Source of the DNA: Desulfovibrio sp. | Lineage (GTDB): Bacteria > Desulfobacterota > Desulfovibrionia > Desulfovibrionales > Desulfovibrionaceae | Assembly: GCF_009712225.1 (NCBI RefSeq) | Contig: NZ_WASP01000006.1 | Span: 816,826-880,825 of the forward strand | Length of the DNA stretch: 64,000 nt | Direction: 5' to 3' | Shown here: positions 1 to 7,927 of the stretch, piece after piece | How the letters are laid out: the number at the start of each line of letters is the position of its first letter | Position numbering within the stretch: position 1 is the first letter of the stretch | Position numbers and translations under genes: made by a program | Notes under the pieces: generated by a model | The model's database searches: none | What the model was told of the DNA's origin: nothing | The model's input: only the letters and a program-made list of their open reading frames with translations

Positions 1-121
1 GCGCGCGCCCCTGACTGTATTCAGCTGATTTTTTCGGGCTTGCGCTTTTGCCATGCCCGCAATGGTTGTTTGCGTCCTGTCAGACGTTACCACCACAAGA
101 GTTCGGTTTGTACCGCACCAG
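1..121 (-). other. Window edge, no assignable gene
   Basis: Downstream of the Met-rich protein gene the minus strand stays open to the window edge. A possible ATG at position 54 would begin a truncated protein of which only 18 codons (MAKAQARKNQ...) are visible. No convincing Shine-Dalgarno sequence precedes it and nothing in the fragment identifies a family, so it is recorded only as a possible further gene of the copper operon. Confidence 0.2.
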
Positions 122-715
122 TTACTGCTTGTGCCCTTCATGCCCGGTGGGAGCCGGGTCTGCAGCCGGAGGAGTCTGGCCCATGGCATCATGCTTCATA
201 CCGCCCATCATACCGCCGCCCATCATACCGCCGCCCATCATGCCGCCCATCATACCGCCGTGCAGGTCTTTGATGCCAAAATCTTTTGTGATCTTGTCTT
301 CAAAGGCTTCACGCTCTGACTTGATTTTGCTGACAAGCTGCGCAAGCTCGGTGGCAGTCTTGCTTACAGCCTTCACATCGGGGTTTGCCGCATGCTGCAG
401 GGCTTTCAGTTCCTCATGTTTTACAAACAGGGCCTGCTGAAGGGGATCAAGTTTTTTGCTGTAATCCTTGAGGGCCGCGTCAAACGGGGCCATCTGTTCG
501 GGCTTCAGCTGACCTTTGACATGCTTTACCATACCGGGGGGGATTGCCCCCATTCCCATATGCGGCATCATGGGGCCCATTTCAGAACCACCCATCATGC
601 CGCAACCTCCCATCCCCATTTTGCCGTCCATGGCTGCCGCTGTTGTTGAATAGACAGCGGTGCCAATCATTGTGGCGGCCAAAAGGATGGGAAGAATAAT
701 TTTTGAAGATTTCAT
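122..715 (-). CDS. Met-rich ZraP/CpxP-like periplasmic metal-binding protein
   Basis: A 197-residue secreted protein. Residues 1-28 form a signal peptide (KSSK, hydrophobic core, AAA-type cleavage near 28). The middle third (about 65-150) is charged and predicted helical, as in the ZraP/CpxP/Spy heavy-metal and envelope-stress family. Both flanks are rich in Met and Gly, with MMGG and MMGGG repeats near the C-terminus and a final HEGHKQ tail, typical of copper(I) or silver(I) binding. It lies 148 bp downstream of a multicopper oxidase gene on the same strand, so periplasmic copper buffering or chaperoning is the likely role. The family assignment rests on composition and layout; no catalytic residues are expected. 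Confidence 0.72.
   Translation of the reverse strand: MKSSKIILPILLAATMIGTAVYSTTAAAMDGKMGMGGCGMMGGSEMGPMMPHMGMGAIPPGMVKHVKGQLKPEQMAPFDAALKDYSKKLDPLQQALFVKHEELKALQHAANPDVKAVSKTATELAQLVSKIKSEREAFEDKITKDFGIKDLHGGMMGGMMGGGMMGGGMMGGMKHDAMGQTPPAADPAPTGHEGHKQ
196..262 (-). repeat. In-gene tandem repeat coding for MMGG/MMGGG
   Basis: Tandem 12- and 15-base units (catcataccgcc and gcccatcataccgcc variants on the plus strand) encode consecutive Met-Met-Gly-Gly(-Gly) blocks in the C-terminal part of the Met-rich protein. The unit number could vary by slippage between strains. Confidence 0.75.
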
Positions 716-863
716 GATACCTCTCCGTGTTGGGGGGTGTTTGCGCGACTGCTTTTAAATCCACTTCTATTACATAGCCAATTGATATGAAATGTCCAGT
801 CCTCAGTGTGCAGATACTGGATCTGCCTGCCGCCATCGAGCCAAGCAGGGGCTCGCTGGTGGG

Positions 864-2525
864 TTAGACCACCCTGACATTAAGCATCATGCCTTGATCT
901 TCGTGTTCAAGGTTATGGCAATGGAAGAGGAATAACTGCTCTCCCGGATATTGCGGGCGTGAAAAATCTATGCTCACAGAAACAGTCTCGCCGGGCCAGA
1001 CCAGTACGGTATCCTTGTAGCCGAGGTCCGTAGCCAGCCGCCCTTGAGCATCCACAGCCCGCTTTTTAACCTGTTCGGGGCTGCCGCTTCTTTGCTGCAC
1101 CCGGTAAAAGTACCCATGAAGATGCATGGGGTGAGGCATGCTGGCCTTGGCATTGCTGATATGCCAGATTTCCGGCCCACGCCTGTTAACAACGATGGGG
1201 GCACTATCCATATCAAAGGTCAGGTCATTAATGGTCCAGCCCCCCATGTGACGCATTGCCAGGCTGATGGGGCGCTCCAGCCCTCCGGAGGGCGGCTCGG
1301 GCATGTCGGGCAAACGCGTTGGCGGTTTTCTGGTATACACCACTGCCCTATCAACCAACAGCCGCGCAATGGGGTAACTGACGCCTTCTTCCAGCACACC
1401 ATGCGTTCCGTGGCCGCCGCCATGTCCACCCGCGCTCATGACGTGACCTTCACCACCCTGAGCGTGATTCATGGAGGCGCCACCCACGGCATGCCCCATG
1501 TTCATCATGCCGCCCATTCCCATCATGTCGCCTTCATTGTGCATGGAATCAAAAGGCATGTTCTGGAGAAATACTTCCTGCCCCGGGGCAAGCGAGCTCA
1601 TGTCCAGCAGCACGTCCGCACGTTCTCCCGGCGCAAGAAACAGGCCGTCAGTCTGCTGCGGCGCAGGCAGAAAGCCCCCATCGTTGCCGATCAGCAGGAA
1701 GGGAAGCTGCCTGCCGTCTGCAACAAACGAAAGGTTGTAAATGCGTGCGGTTGATCCATTGAGCAGGCGGAAGCGGTACAGTCGCGTAGAAGTTTTGAGT
1801 GTGGGGCTGCTCTGCCCGTTGACCAGTATGGTGTCTCCCAGGTAGCCCATCATCAGGTCATCCCTTGATGGAGAATAATCAAGAAGTCCCTGGTGGGTAA
1901 GGCGCTTGTCCTGAATCACCATGGGAATATCCGTTTCGCCCAGCTGCAGATCAAGCTCTTTGGCAAGGGCTTCTTCCTCATCATCGCGTACTATGAAGAA
2001 GGAAGCCAACCCCATGTAGGCCTGTTTTGCTGTCAGGCCGTGAGGGTGTGGATGATACCAGTAGGTACCGGCCCGGTTGGTGATGGGGAATGAGTATTCA
2101 TAACTGCCGTTTGGCCCAATGGCGTATGATGGATGCCCTGCCTGCTTCCAGGGGCAATCTACGCCATGCCAGTGAATTATGGTGGGCTCTTGCAGACTGT
2201 TTACAAGCGTTGCTTCAAAAGGTTGCCCCTTGCGCAGCACAAGAACAGGATTCAGGTACGCCTCTCCTTTATGCCTGGCCGAATAGACAAGCATGGGCGC
2301 GCCTGTGGCTGGCAGGGCTCCTTTAACCTCCGCAGCCGTAAGGGTGAGCTTTCCTTCGGGGGTCAGCAGACCAAACAGACCTTGCCTGCCCGGCACAGGT
2401 AACCGGGCAGAGCCGAAGTTGCCGGTTGCGGCTTGAGGCAGTGCAAACAGGCCAAGATCGGCCCCAATGGCGAGCATGAGTGCCCGGGTTGAAAGAGAAA
2501 TGAAATCTCTGCGGCTTTGCTGCAT
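864..2525 (-). CDS. CueO-like multicopper oxidase
   Basis: A 553-residue three-cupredoxin oxidase, probably oxidising Cu(I) in the periplasm. The N-terminus has SRRDF followed by a hydrophobic stretch, a Tat-type signal suited to a folded copper enzyme. All four copper-ligand motifs are visible: HWHG, the WYHPHPHG block, HPMHLHG, and the C-terminal FHCHNLEHEDQGMM with type-1 Cys, His and Met. Before the last domain is a Met/His/Gly-rich insert (MMGMGGMMNMGH and following), as in CueO. An ATG nine codons upstream (2552) exists, but GAGAGGTG lies 6 bases before the ATG at 2525, so the shorter start is preferred. The Met-rich gene follows on the same strand, forming a copper-resistance pair. Confidence 0.9.
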   Translation of the reverse strand: MQQSRRDFISLSTRALMLAIGADLGLFALPQAATGNFGSARLPVPGRQGLFGLLTPEGKLTLTAAEVKGALPATGAPMLVYSARHKGEAYLNPVLVLRKGQPFEATLVNSLQEPTIIHWHGVDCPWKQAGHPSYAIGPNGSYEYSFPITNRAGTYWYHPHPHGLTAKQAYMGLASFFIVRDDEEEALAKELDLQLGETDIPMVIQDKRLTHQGLLDYSPSRDDLMMGYLGDTILVNGQSSPTLKTSTRLYRFRLLNGSTARIYNLSFVADGRQLPFLLIGNDGGFLPAPQQTDGLFLAPGERADVLLDMSSLAPGQEVFLQNMPFDSMHNEGDMMGMGGMMNMGHAVGGASMNHAQGGEGHVMSAGGHGGGHGTHGVLEEGVSYPIARLLVDRAVVYTRKPPTRLPDMPEPPSGGLERPISLAMRHMGGWTINDLTFDMDSAPIVVNRRGPEIWHISNAKASMPHPMHLHGYFYRVQQRSGSPEQVKKRAVDAQGRLATDLGYKDTVLVWPGETVSVSIDFSRPQYPGEQLFLFHCHNLEHEDQGMMLNVRVV

Positions 2526-2607
2526 CTGGCACCTCTCAGAATGGTTATCCATGCAACCTTGAGTACAACCGATGAGACAAAAAGCTGGTTTAAGACTAGT
2601 ATAGACA

Positions 2608-2620
2608 TGTCATGGTGACA
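2608..2620. promoter_or_regulatory. Palindrome upstream of multicopper oxidase
   Basis: TGTCA-TGG-TGACA is a perfect inverted repeat 83-95 bp upstream of the chosen start of the multicopper oxidase, in an otherwise AT-rich gap. The position suits an operator, but no copper regulator is encoded nearby, so the binding protein is unknown. Confidence 0.35.
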
Positions 2621-2804
2621 AGTATGCTGATAATTTTTTATGTGCTTTCTTTTTTGATGTATTTACACAAAGCGTGTGTAAGGCTGGCGCATATTGCGGA
2701 TGGTACGGCCTCAAAAAAGGAGACTGAATGCTCTCTTGTATAATAAAATCATCATGATGCAGTTTATGACAAGATACTACGATTACAAAATATGACAAAA
2801 AGCA

Positions 2805-2843
2805 GAAAATCCAGCCCCTAAAAAAATGGCCCCCTGGATTTTC
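2805..2843 (-). terminator. Terminator of the hydrolase gene
   Basis: GAAAATCCAG and CTGGATTTTC form a perfect 10-bp stem with a 19-base loop. On the minus strand it lies about 45 bases after the hydrolase stop codon and is followed by TGCTTTTTGT. Confidence 0.55.
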
Positions 2844-2886
2844 CAGAGAGCCTTGCTGGATTAGGCATGTAAACACGCAATTACGA

Positions 2887-3939
2887 TCATTTGCCAAGGG
2901 CCTTTGCAAAAAAGTCGTTCAGCTTGCCAAAGGGGATGAGCGAAACCCGGTCGTACAAGTCAACATGACCTGCTCCCGGCACAATAAACAACTCCTTGGG
3001 CTCTGCCGCCAGATTGTACGCTTCTTCGCTAAATTCAATGGAATGCGCATCCTCACCCGCGATAAACAGCAAGGGGCGGGGAGAAATGGTTTCCATGTCA
3101 TTGAAGGGATAAAAATTCATGAATTTAACGTTGCTGGTCAGCGTAGGATGTGTCGTGAGCAGGCGTGAAGACCCCTTGGGGGTATACTCCCCACGGGGGG
3201 TGCGGTAAAATTCGTAAAACTCGCGTTCAATGGGGTGTGCATCGGCTTTCAGCTCGTCGACTGTGCCGCTTGTGTACTTTGCGGGCTTGCCGGAAAACTC
3301 CTGATAGCGCTGCGCTGCCGCCTCCTCAAGTATCTGTTTTCTCTGTTCCAGAGTCAGAGAATGTCTGAGGGCATTACGGTTTGCTCCGCCCATGTCGTAC
3401 ATGCTGATTGTGGCAACAGCCTTGAGGCGCGGATCAATCTTCGCAGCGCTGATTGCAAAGCCGCCGCTGCCGCAAATGCCAATCACGCCAATTTTTTCTC
3501 GATTCACAAAGGGCCGGGTGCCAAGATAGTCAACGGCTGCGCTAAAATCTTCTGCATATATGTCGGGTGAAACCGCATTTCTGGGTTGTCCCTCACTTTC
3601 GCCCCAAAATGAAAGATCGATGGCCAGTGTGACAAACCCCAATTCTGCCATCTTTGTTGCGTAAAGGGTTGCGCTCTGTTCCTTAACCGCCCCCATGGGA
3701 TGCCCCACAACTATTGCGGGAAGCTGCTCGTCTTTTTTTACATTGGCAGGCAAAAATAGGTTACCGGCAACAGTCATGTCATACTGGTTTTTAAAACCCA
3801 CCTTCTGCATTTTTACATTCGTGCTTTTATAAAAGTTGTCAGCATCAGCCGGCTTGTCCATAGCGTGGGCGACACTGACAAATCCACAAGCCAACCCTGC
3901 AGCACACATCACAACAACTTTCTTTAACAAGGCTATCAT
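2887..3939 (-). CDS. Secreted alpha/beta hydrolase, dienelactone-hydrolase-like
   Basis: A 350-residue alpha/beta-hydrolase-fold protein with a clear signal peptide (residues 1-26, cleavage after AHA). The nucleophile elbow reads GICGSGG, so the nucleophile would be Cys, as in dienelactone hydrolase, rather than Ser. The remaining triad residues are probably Asp in AGEDAHS and His in GAGHVD near the C-terminus. It resembles the YcjY/DLH-type hydrolases in COG1073; the substrate is unknown. GGAG lies 6 bases before the start. The gene is divergent from an AraC-family regulator about 225 bp away, a common arrangement for a regulator and its target. Confidence 0.8.
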   Translation of the reverse strand: MIALLKKVVVMCAAGLACGFVSVAHAMDKPADADNFYKSTNVKMQKVGFKNQYDMTVAGNLFLPANVKKDEQLPAIVVGHPMGAVKEQSATLYATKMAELGFVTLAIDLSFWGESEGQPRNAVSPDIYAEDFSAAVDYLGTRPFVNREKIGVIGICGSGGFAISAAKIDPRLKAVATISMYDMGGANRNALRHSLTLEQRKQILEEAAAQRYQEFSGKPAKYTSGTVDELKADAHPIEREFYEFYRTPRGEYTPKGSSRLLTTHPTLTSNVKFMNFYPFNDMETISPRPLLFIAGEDAHSIEFSEEAYNLAAEPKELFIVPGAGHVDLYDRVSLIPFGKLNDFFAKALGK

Positions 3940-4164
3940 TACAGTCTCCTTTCAATCATGGTGGCGTTCGGCACACTGTTTGTGCATAAAAACGCAGACA
4001 GGCTAACAAACTGCAGACCTGTTGCCTGTTACTATGACTTTGGAAGACCGCGCTGAAGGCATATTTCTCTCTAAAGATTGCCCATTTCTCTTTTTTAAAC
4101 GCCATCATATTGAAGTTCGATCAAAATTCATGTCAAAAACGACCAAAATCTGGAGGTTAGCACA

Positions 4165-5046
4165 ATGTCTACCATGGTCGAACTGTTGAGCGAACTTGCC
4201 ACCGTTGATGGAGGCGCTGTGGAGTCAAAATATGCTGGCGTAAGATTTTTCAAGGAATCCCGGCATGTCCGTTGCCGCCCCCTGCTGTACAACCCAGGGA
4301 TCTGCATAGTTGCATCGGGATATAAGGTTGGCCACGTGGGTGATGTGTCATTCAGGTATGATGCGAACAACTACCTGGTGACATCTGTGGTCATGCCGGT
4401 TGAATGCGAATCATTCGCCACAGAAAGTGAACCTCTGCTCGGATTGTATATTGATATAGATATAGCACAGCCAAACCTGATGATTAGCCAGATGGGAATG
4501 AGGCTTGATGACGATTTAGCTGAAGAAGAAACCCTCCTTGCCATGGGACCTTCCATGCTGGATGACGACATGAGGGACGCAGCCGTCAAGCTGCTCAAGG
4601 CTCTGCGCTCAGACCGTGAAACCAGAATTCTGGTTCCAGGGCTTATTAAAGAAATATATTACAGGGCATTGTGCGGTAGTCAGGCGTCCATGCTCTACTC
4701 GCTGGTACGCGGAAGCAGCGTTTTCACACAGGTTGCTCAGGTGTTAAGCATCATGGAGGAAAACTTTTCAGACAAGATAGACGTTCAGCTGCTCGCAACA
4801 AAGGCAAATATGAGCATCTCGTCTTTTCACAAGGCATTCAAAGAGATCACGGCAGATTCACCACTGCAGTATCTGAAAAAAATCAGGCTGACACGCGCCA
4901 AGGATCTGATCATTCAAAAAAGGATGACGGCCTGTCTGGCCGCAACGGAAGTGGGCTATGAAAGCCCCTCTCAGTTTAGCCGTGAATTCAAGCGCTATTT
5001 TGGTCAAAGTCCGGCAGATCTAAAGCGTGGAATCCATACCGCATGA
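4165..5046 (+). CDS. AraC-family transcriptional regulator
   Basis: A 293-residue regulator. Residues about 20-170 match the AraC_N type of effector domain found in YqhC-like regulators. The C-terminal 100 residues hold the two helix-turn-helix units of the AraC family, including the conserved second-helix region (AATEVGYESPSQFSREFKRYFGQSP). TGGAGG lies before the ATG. It is divergent from the secreted hydrolase gene, which it probably controls. The inducer is unknown; relatives often respond to aldehydes or other electrophiles. Confidence 0.88.
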   Translation: MSTMVELLSELATVDGGAVESKYAGVRFFKESRHVRCRPLLYNPGICIVASGYKVGHVGDVSFRYDANNYLVTSVVMPVECESFATESEPLLGLYIDIDIAQPNLMISQMGMRLDDDLAEEETLLAMGPSMLDDDMRDAAVKLLKALRSDRETRILVPGLIKEIYYRALCGSQASMLYSLVRGSSVFTQVAQVLSIMEENFSDKIDVQLLATKANMSISSFHKAFKEITADSPLQYLKKIRLTRAKDLIIQKRMTACLAATEVGYESPSQFSREFKRYFGQSPADLKRGIHTA

Positions 5047-5191
5047 TTCTACGCCGATGCACATGGCAGTGCTGAATACGCGGGCAACCCCAGCCCGACA
5101 GCCGTCGCCCGGGTATTTATCGCATCCACATACGCCAGCGAACCACGGGGCGGGCACATGCTGCTGGCCCCTGCACAAGCCTGCTGGCAGC

Positions 5192-5860
5192 CTACATGCG
5201 CGCTTCCCTGTAAAACTCATCCTGCCTGAGAATAAAGATTTCGTCGCTGTTCTTGTCAAAAGAGAACAGCCCGCGTGACTGCGCCTGCCGCATGACCTTA
5301 TAGAGGGTTATGCGGTGCATGCCCAGCAGATCAGCCATATCACGGTAAGAAATATCGCGCTTGGCACAGAGCGGGTTTGAGCCCGGCACAATGCGCGATG
5401 CCAAAAATTTGCAGATGCGTGTGAGCTGCGACTCTATGCTCAGGGAAACAGAGTTCCGCGACAGCAATGTAACCTTAACACTGTAACTTTTGCATAGGTT
5501 ATAAAACAGCTCTGGTTTTTCCATTCCCAGGCGATAGACGTCATCTCTTGTAAACGTGCAGATATAGCAGTCTTCAGCACATTCATGAAAAAATCGCACT
5601 TCATTCTGCCCGAAAGCCATGTGCTTTTCGTCTTCCATGAACATCGGCGTTTCATTAAAGCATGAGCCATCGCCAAGGTACCAGAGCGTTTTTTCACTTC
5701 CATCAGGGGCCAGAGCCATAAGGCGAACCCTGCCACTGACCAGAAAATACATTTCTGGCTGACTGTCATAAAATTTGTAGCCTTTACGAAACAGGCGCGG
5801 CTTTGTGAGCGCCACGCTTCGCCAACACTCATTCTGTCTGAGCAGTTCAGTAAATGACAC
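5192..5860 (-). CDS. Crp/Fnr-family transcriptional regulator
   Basis: A 222-residue regulator with an N-terminal cyclic-nucleotide-binding beta-roll (residues about 15-120, with FLVSGRVRL and GDGSCFNE) and a C-terminal winged helix (ISYRDMADLLGMHRITLYKVM recognition region, about 165-200). There is no Fnr-type N-terminal cysteine cluster. The start is GTG, with GGGGGG 6-8 bases upstream. It is divergent from the arylsulfotransferase-family gene. The palindrome ACGTTG-N6-CAACGT, with the half-site geometry of Crp-family operators, lies in this gap and twice upstream of the porin and transporter genes, so this protein is the natural candidate to bind it. The ligand is unknown. Confidence 0.88.
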   Translation of the reverse strand: MSFTELLRQNECWRSVALTKPRLFRKGYKFYDSQPEMYFLVSGRVRLMALAPDGSEKTLWYLGDGSCFNETPMFMEDEKHMAFGQNEVRFFHECAEDCYICTFTRDDVYRLGMEKPELFYNLCKSYSVKVTLLSRNSVSLSIESQLTRICKFLASRIVPGSNPLCAKRDISYRDMADLLGMHRITLYKVMRQAQSRGLFSFDKNSDEIFILRQDEFYREARM

Positions 5861-5969
5861 GTCAGCCCCCCAGAAATGGTGAGTTCACCGCTGATGTTCG
5901 GATTCAGGTCGGTACCCGGCCAGCATTCCATAATGTGTTTTCAGAATTACCGTACCCTTTTTGTGAATT

Positions 5970-5987
5970 ATGTTGCAAGGACAACGT
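5970..5987. promoter_or_regulatory. Putative Crp/Fnr-type operator, copy 1
   Basis: ATGTTG-CAAGGA-CAACGT, an 18-bp inverted repeat of half-site ACGTTG with a 6-bp spacer and one mismatch. It lies between the divergent Crp/Fnr regulator and the arylsulfotransferase-family gene. Confidence 0.6.
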
Positions 5988-6156
5988 TTTGACCATTTAG
6001 CTTGTGGCAGCATTTCTGCGGAAACGGTCAAACGGCCAAGGCCATCGGCCAACCACCTTGAGACTTTCACTAAGGCATTGCGTGTTGTTGCACGGCTTGC
6101 CGGAAAGCCATCAACGGTTCAATGTAAGCACATTCAGCCAACCCAAGGAGGTTGTC

Positions 6157-7605
6157 ATGGGACACCCGACTATCTATCCCACAGGCGTTACGGTATATAA
6201 TCCGGAAAAAGCCTGGAGCGGATTCACCATCATTCAGGCACCGGACAACGGTGCATTGCTTCTTGGCATGAACGGCCACGAAATCCGCATGTGGAAAGAC
6301 GTACACGGTTTTCCCAACAAGATGTTCCCCGGCGGTATGCTTATGGGCAGCACCGGCACCCGGCACCCCAAGCATGGCCTGCAGGACCAGCTTGACCTTG
6401 TGCAGATCGACTGGGACGGAAAGATTGTGTGGAAGTTCGACCGCGCCGAATTTGTCGAAGACCCCGGCCAGAAGAGCCAGTGGATGGCACGCCAGCACCA
6501 CGATTTTCAGCGAGAAGGCAGTTCTACGGGCTATTACGCACCCGGTCAGGAACCCAAGATTGACTCCGGCAACACCCTTGTGCTCTGCCACAAAAACACT
6601 GTTCAGCCCTATATCAGCGACAAAACGCTGGTTGACGACGTTATCTACGAAGTAACGTGGGACGGCGACATTGTATGGGAATGGAACTGCTCTGACCACG
6701 TGGAAGAAATGGGCTTCACCGAAGCTGCGCTCAATGCCATGTGCCGCGACCCCAACTATCGTGGCGGCACGCTCATGGAAGACGCCCCCGGCGTGGGCGA
6801 CTGGATGCACGTCAACTCCATGTCCACCCTTGGACCCAACAAATGGTTTGAGGCTGGCGATTCCCGCTTCCACCCCGACAACATCATCATTGACGGGCGC
6901 GAAACCAACATCATTCTGATTCTGGACAAAAAAACCGGCAAGATTGTTTGGCAGCTCGGCCCCGATTATGACCGCAGCCCCGAAGACAAGGCCATCGGCT
7001 GGATCATCGGCCAGCACCACGCGCATATGATTCCCCGTGGTTTGCCCGGTGAAGGCAATATTCTTGTGTATGACAATGGCGGCTGGGGTGGCTATGGCAA
7101 CCCCAACCCCGGCGCGCCCAAGGGCGTCAAGGCCGCACAGCGCGACTACTCGCGCGTGCTGGAAATAGACCCCGTGGCCCGCAAGATTGTGTGGCAGTAT
7201 ACACCGCACGAAGCAGGCTTCCTTGTGCCTCTGGACGCCAGCCGTTTTTACAGCCCCTTCATCAGCTCTGCCCAGCGTTTGCCCAACGGCAACACGCTGA
7301 TCTGCGAAGGTTCTGACGGCCGCGTGTTTGAAGTCACCGCCGAGCACGAAATCGTGTGGGAATACATCTGCCCTTACAAGGGGCATATCAGCCTGCCCAT
7401 GAACTGGGTGTACCGCGCTTACCGCCTGCCCTACTCCTGGGTGCCCCAGGCGGACGTGCCGGAAGAAAAGGCCATTGAACCCCTGGAAGTCAAAACCTTC
7501 CGCGTGCCCGGCGCGGCGCCCTTTGGCCCCATGTCTGAAGTAAAGGTTGAAGGAACCATCGGCTACTACAGCGGCGCAGGCCACTGCGTGGCCGCTACCG
7601 AGTAA
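6157..7605 (+). CDS. Arylsulfotransferase (ASST)-family beta-propeller protein
   Basis: A 482-residue protein with repeated WDGxIVW-type propeller blades (near residues 86-93, 168-175, 258-266, 342-348 and 398-403), characteristic of the arylsulfotransferase family, which moves sulfate from an aryl sulfate to an acceptor phenol. Conserved-looking His clusters occur at 114-115, 218 and 287-290. AAGGAGG lies 6 bases before the ATG at 6157, which rules out the longer reading from 6004. No signal peptide is visible, whereas the well-studied bacterial ASST enzymes are periplasmic. This protein may therefore be cytoplasmic and may not be a true sulfotransferase. A strong terminator follows the gene. 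Confidence 0.75.
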   Translation: MGHPTIYPTGVTVYNPEKAWSGFTIIQAPDNGALLLGMNGHEIRMWKDVHGFPNKMFPGGMLMGSTGTRHPKHGLQDQLDLVQIDWDGKIVWKFDRAEFVEDPGQKSQWMARQHHDFQREGSSTGYYAPGQEPKIDSGNTLVLCHKNTVQPYISDKTLVDDVIYEVTWDGDIVWEWNCSDHVEEMGFTEAALNAMCRDPNYRGGTLMEDAPGVGDWMHVNSMSTLGPNKWFEAGDSRFHPDNIIIDGRETNIILILDKKTGKIVWQLGPDYDRSPEDKAIGWIIGQHHAHMIPRGLPGEGNILVYDNGGWGGYGNPNPGAPKGVKAAQRDYSRVLEIDPVARKIVWQYTPHEAGFLVPLDASRFYSPFISSAQRLPNGNTLICEGSDGRVFEVTAEHEIVWEYICPYKGHISLPMNWVYRAYRLPYSWVPQADVPEEKAIEPLEVKTFRVPGAAPFGPMSEVKVEGTIGYYSGAGHCVAATE

Positions 7606-7631
7606 CAGCCTGTTCGCCATACCTTCCTTCG

Positions 7632-7664
7632 GGGGCTCCGTCTTTGAACGGGGCCCCTGTTTTT
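7632..7664 (+). terminator. Terminator after the ASST-family gene
   Basis: GGGGCTCCGT and ACGGGGCCCC pair over 10 positions with a 6-base loop, followed by TGTTTTTA, 27 bp after the stop codon. Confidence 0.8.
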
Positions 7665-7871
7665 ATGCAGGCGGTTCCCCGCTGCAAGCAGCAACCCCTG
7701 AATGCCCAAGAATGACCCCAATGCGACGCAACGCCACCACATGCGGTATTCGCAAGGGGAATCGGCACAGGAACACGCTTGCTGTTCTGGCAATGCCCCG
7801 CATGGCCAGAACGAGGTCAGGATGCAGGGATGTGATACGCCCCTGATTCTGGTGCATAGGTTCTGGCGCAT

Positions 7872-7901
7872 AAAAAAGGCGGGGGAGCGCACTCCCCCGC
7901 C
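7872..7901 (-). terminator. Terminator of the porin gene
   Basis: GGCGGGGGAG and CTCCCCCGCC form a perfect 10-bp stem with a 4-base loop. Read on the minus strand it is followed by TTTTTT, about 27 bp beyond the porin stop codon. Confidence 0.85.
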
Positions 7902-7927
7902 AGTTAAGCCCCAAGGGCCTGCAAGAA

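Noticed and set aside
2610-2909. 99-residue reading frame on the minus strand between oxidase and hydrolase genes
   Set aside because: It overlaps the end of the hydrolase gene and its terminator hairpin and has no ribosome site.
6070-7620. 516-codon open reading frame on the minus strand
   Set aside because: It is antisense to the ASST-family gene and lacks recognisable motifs.
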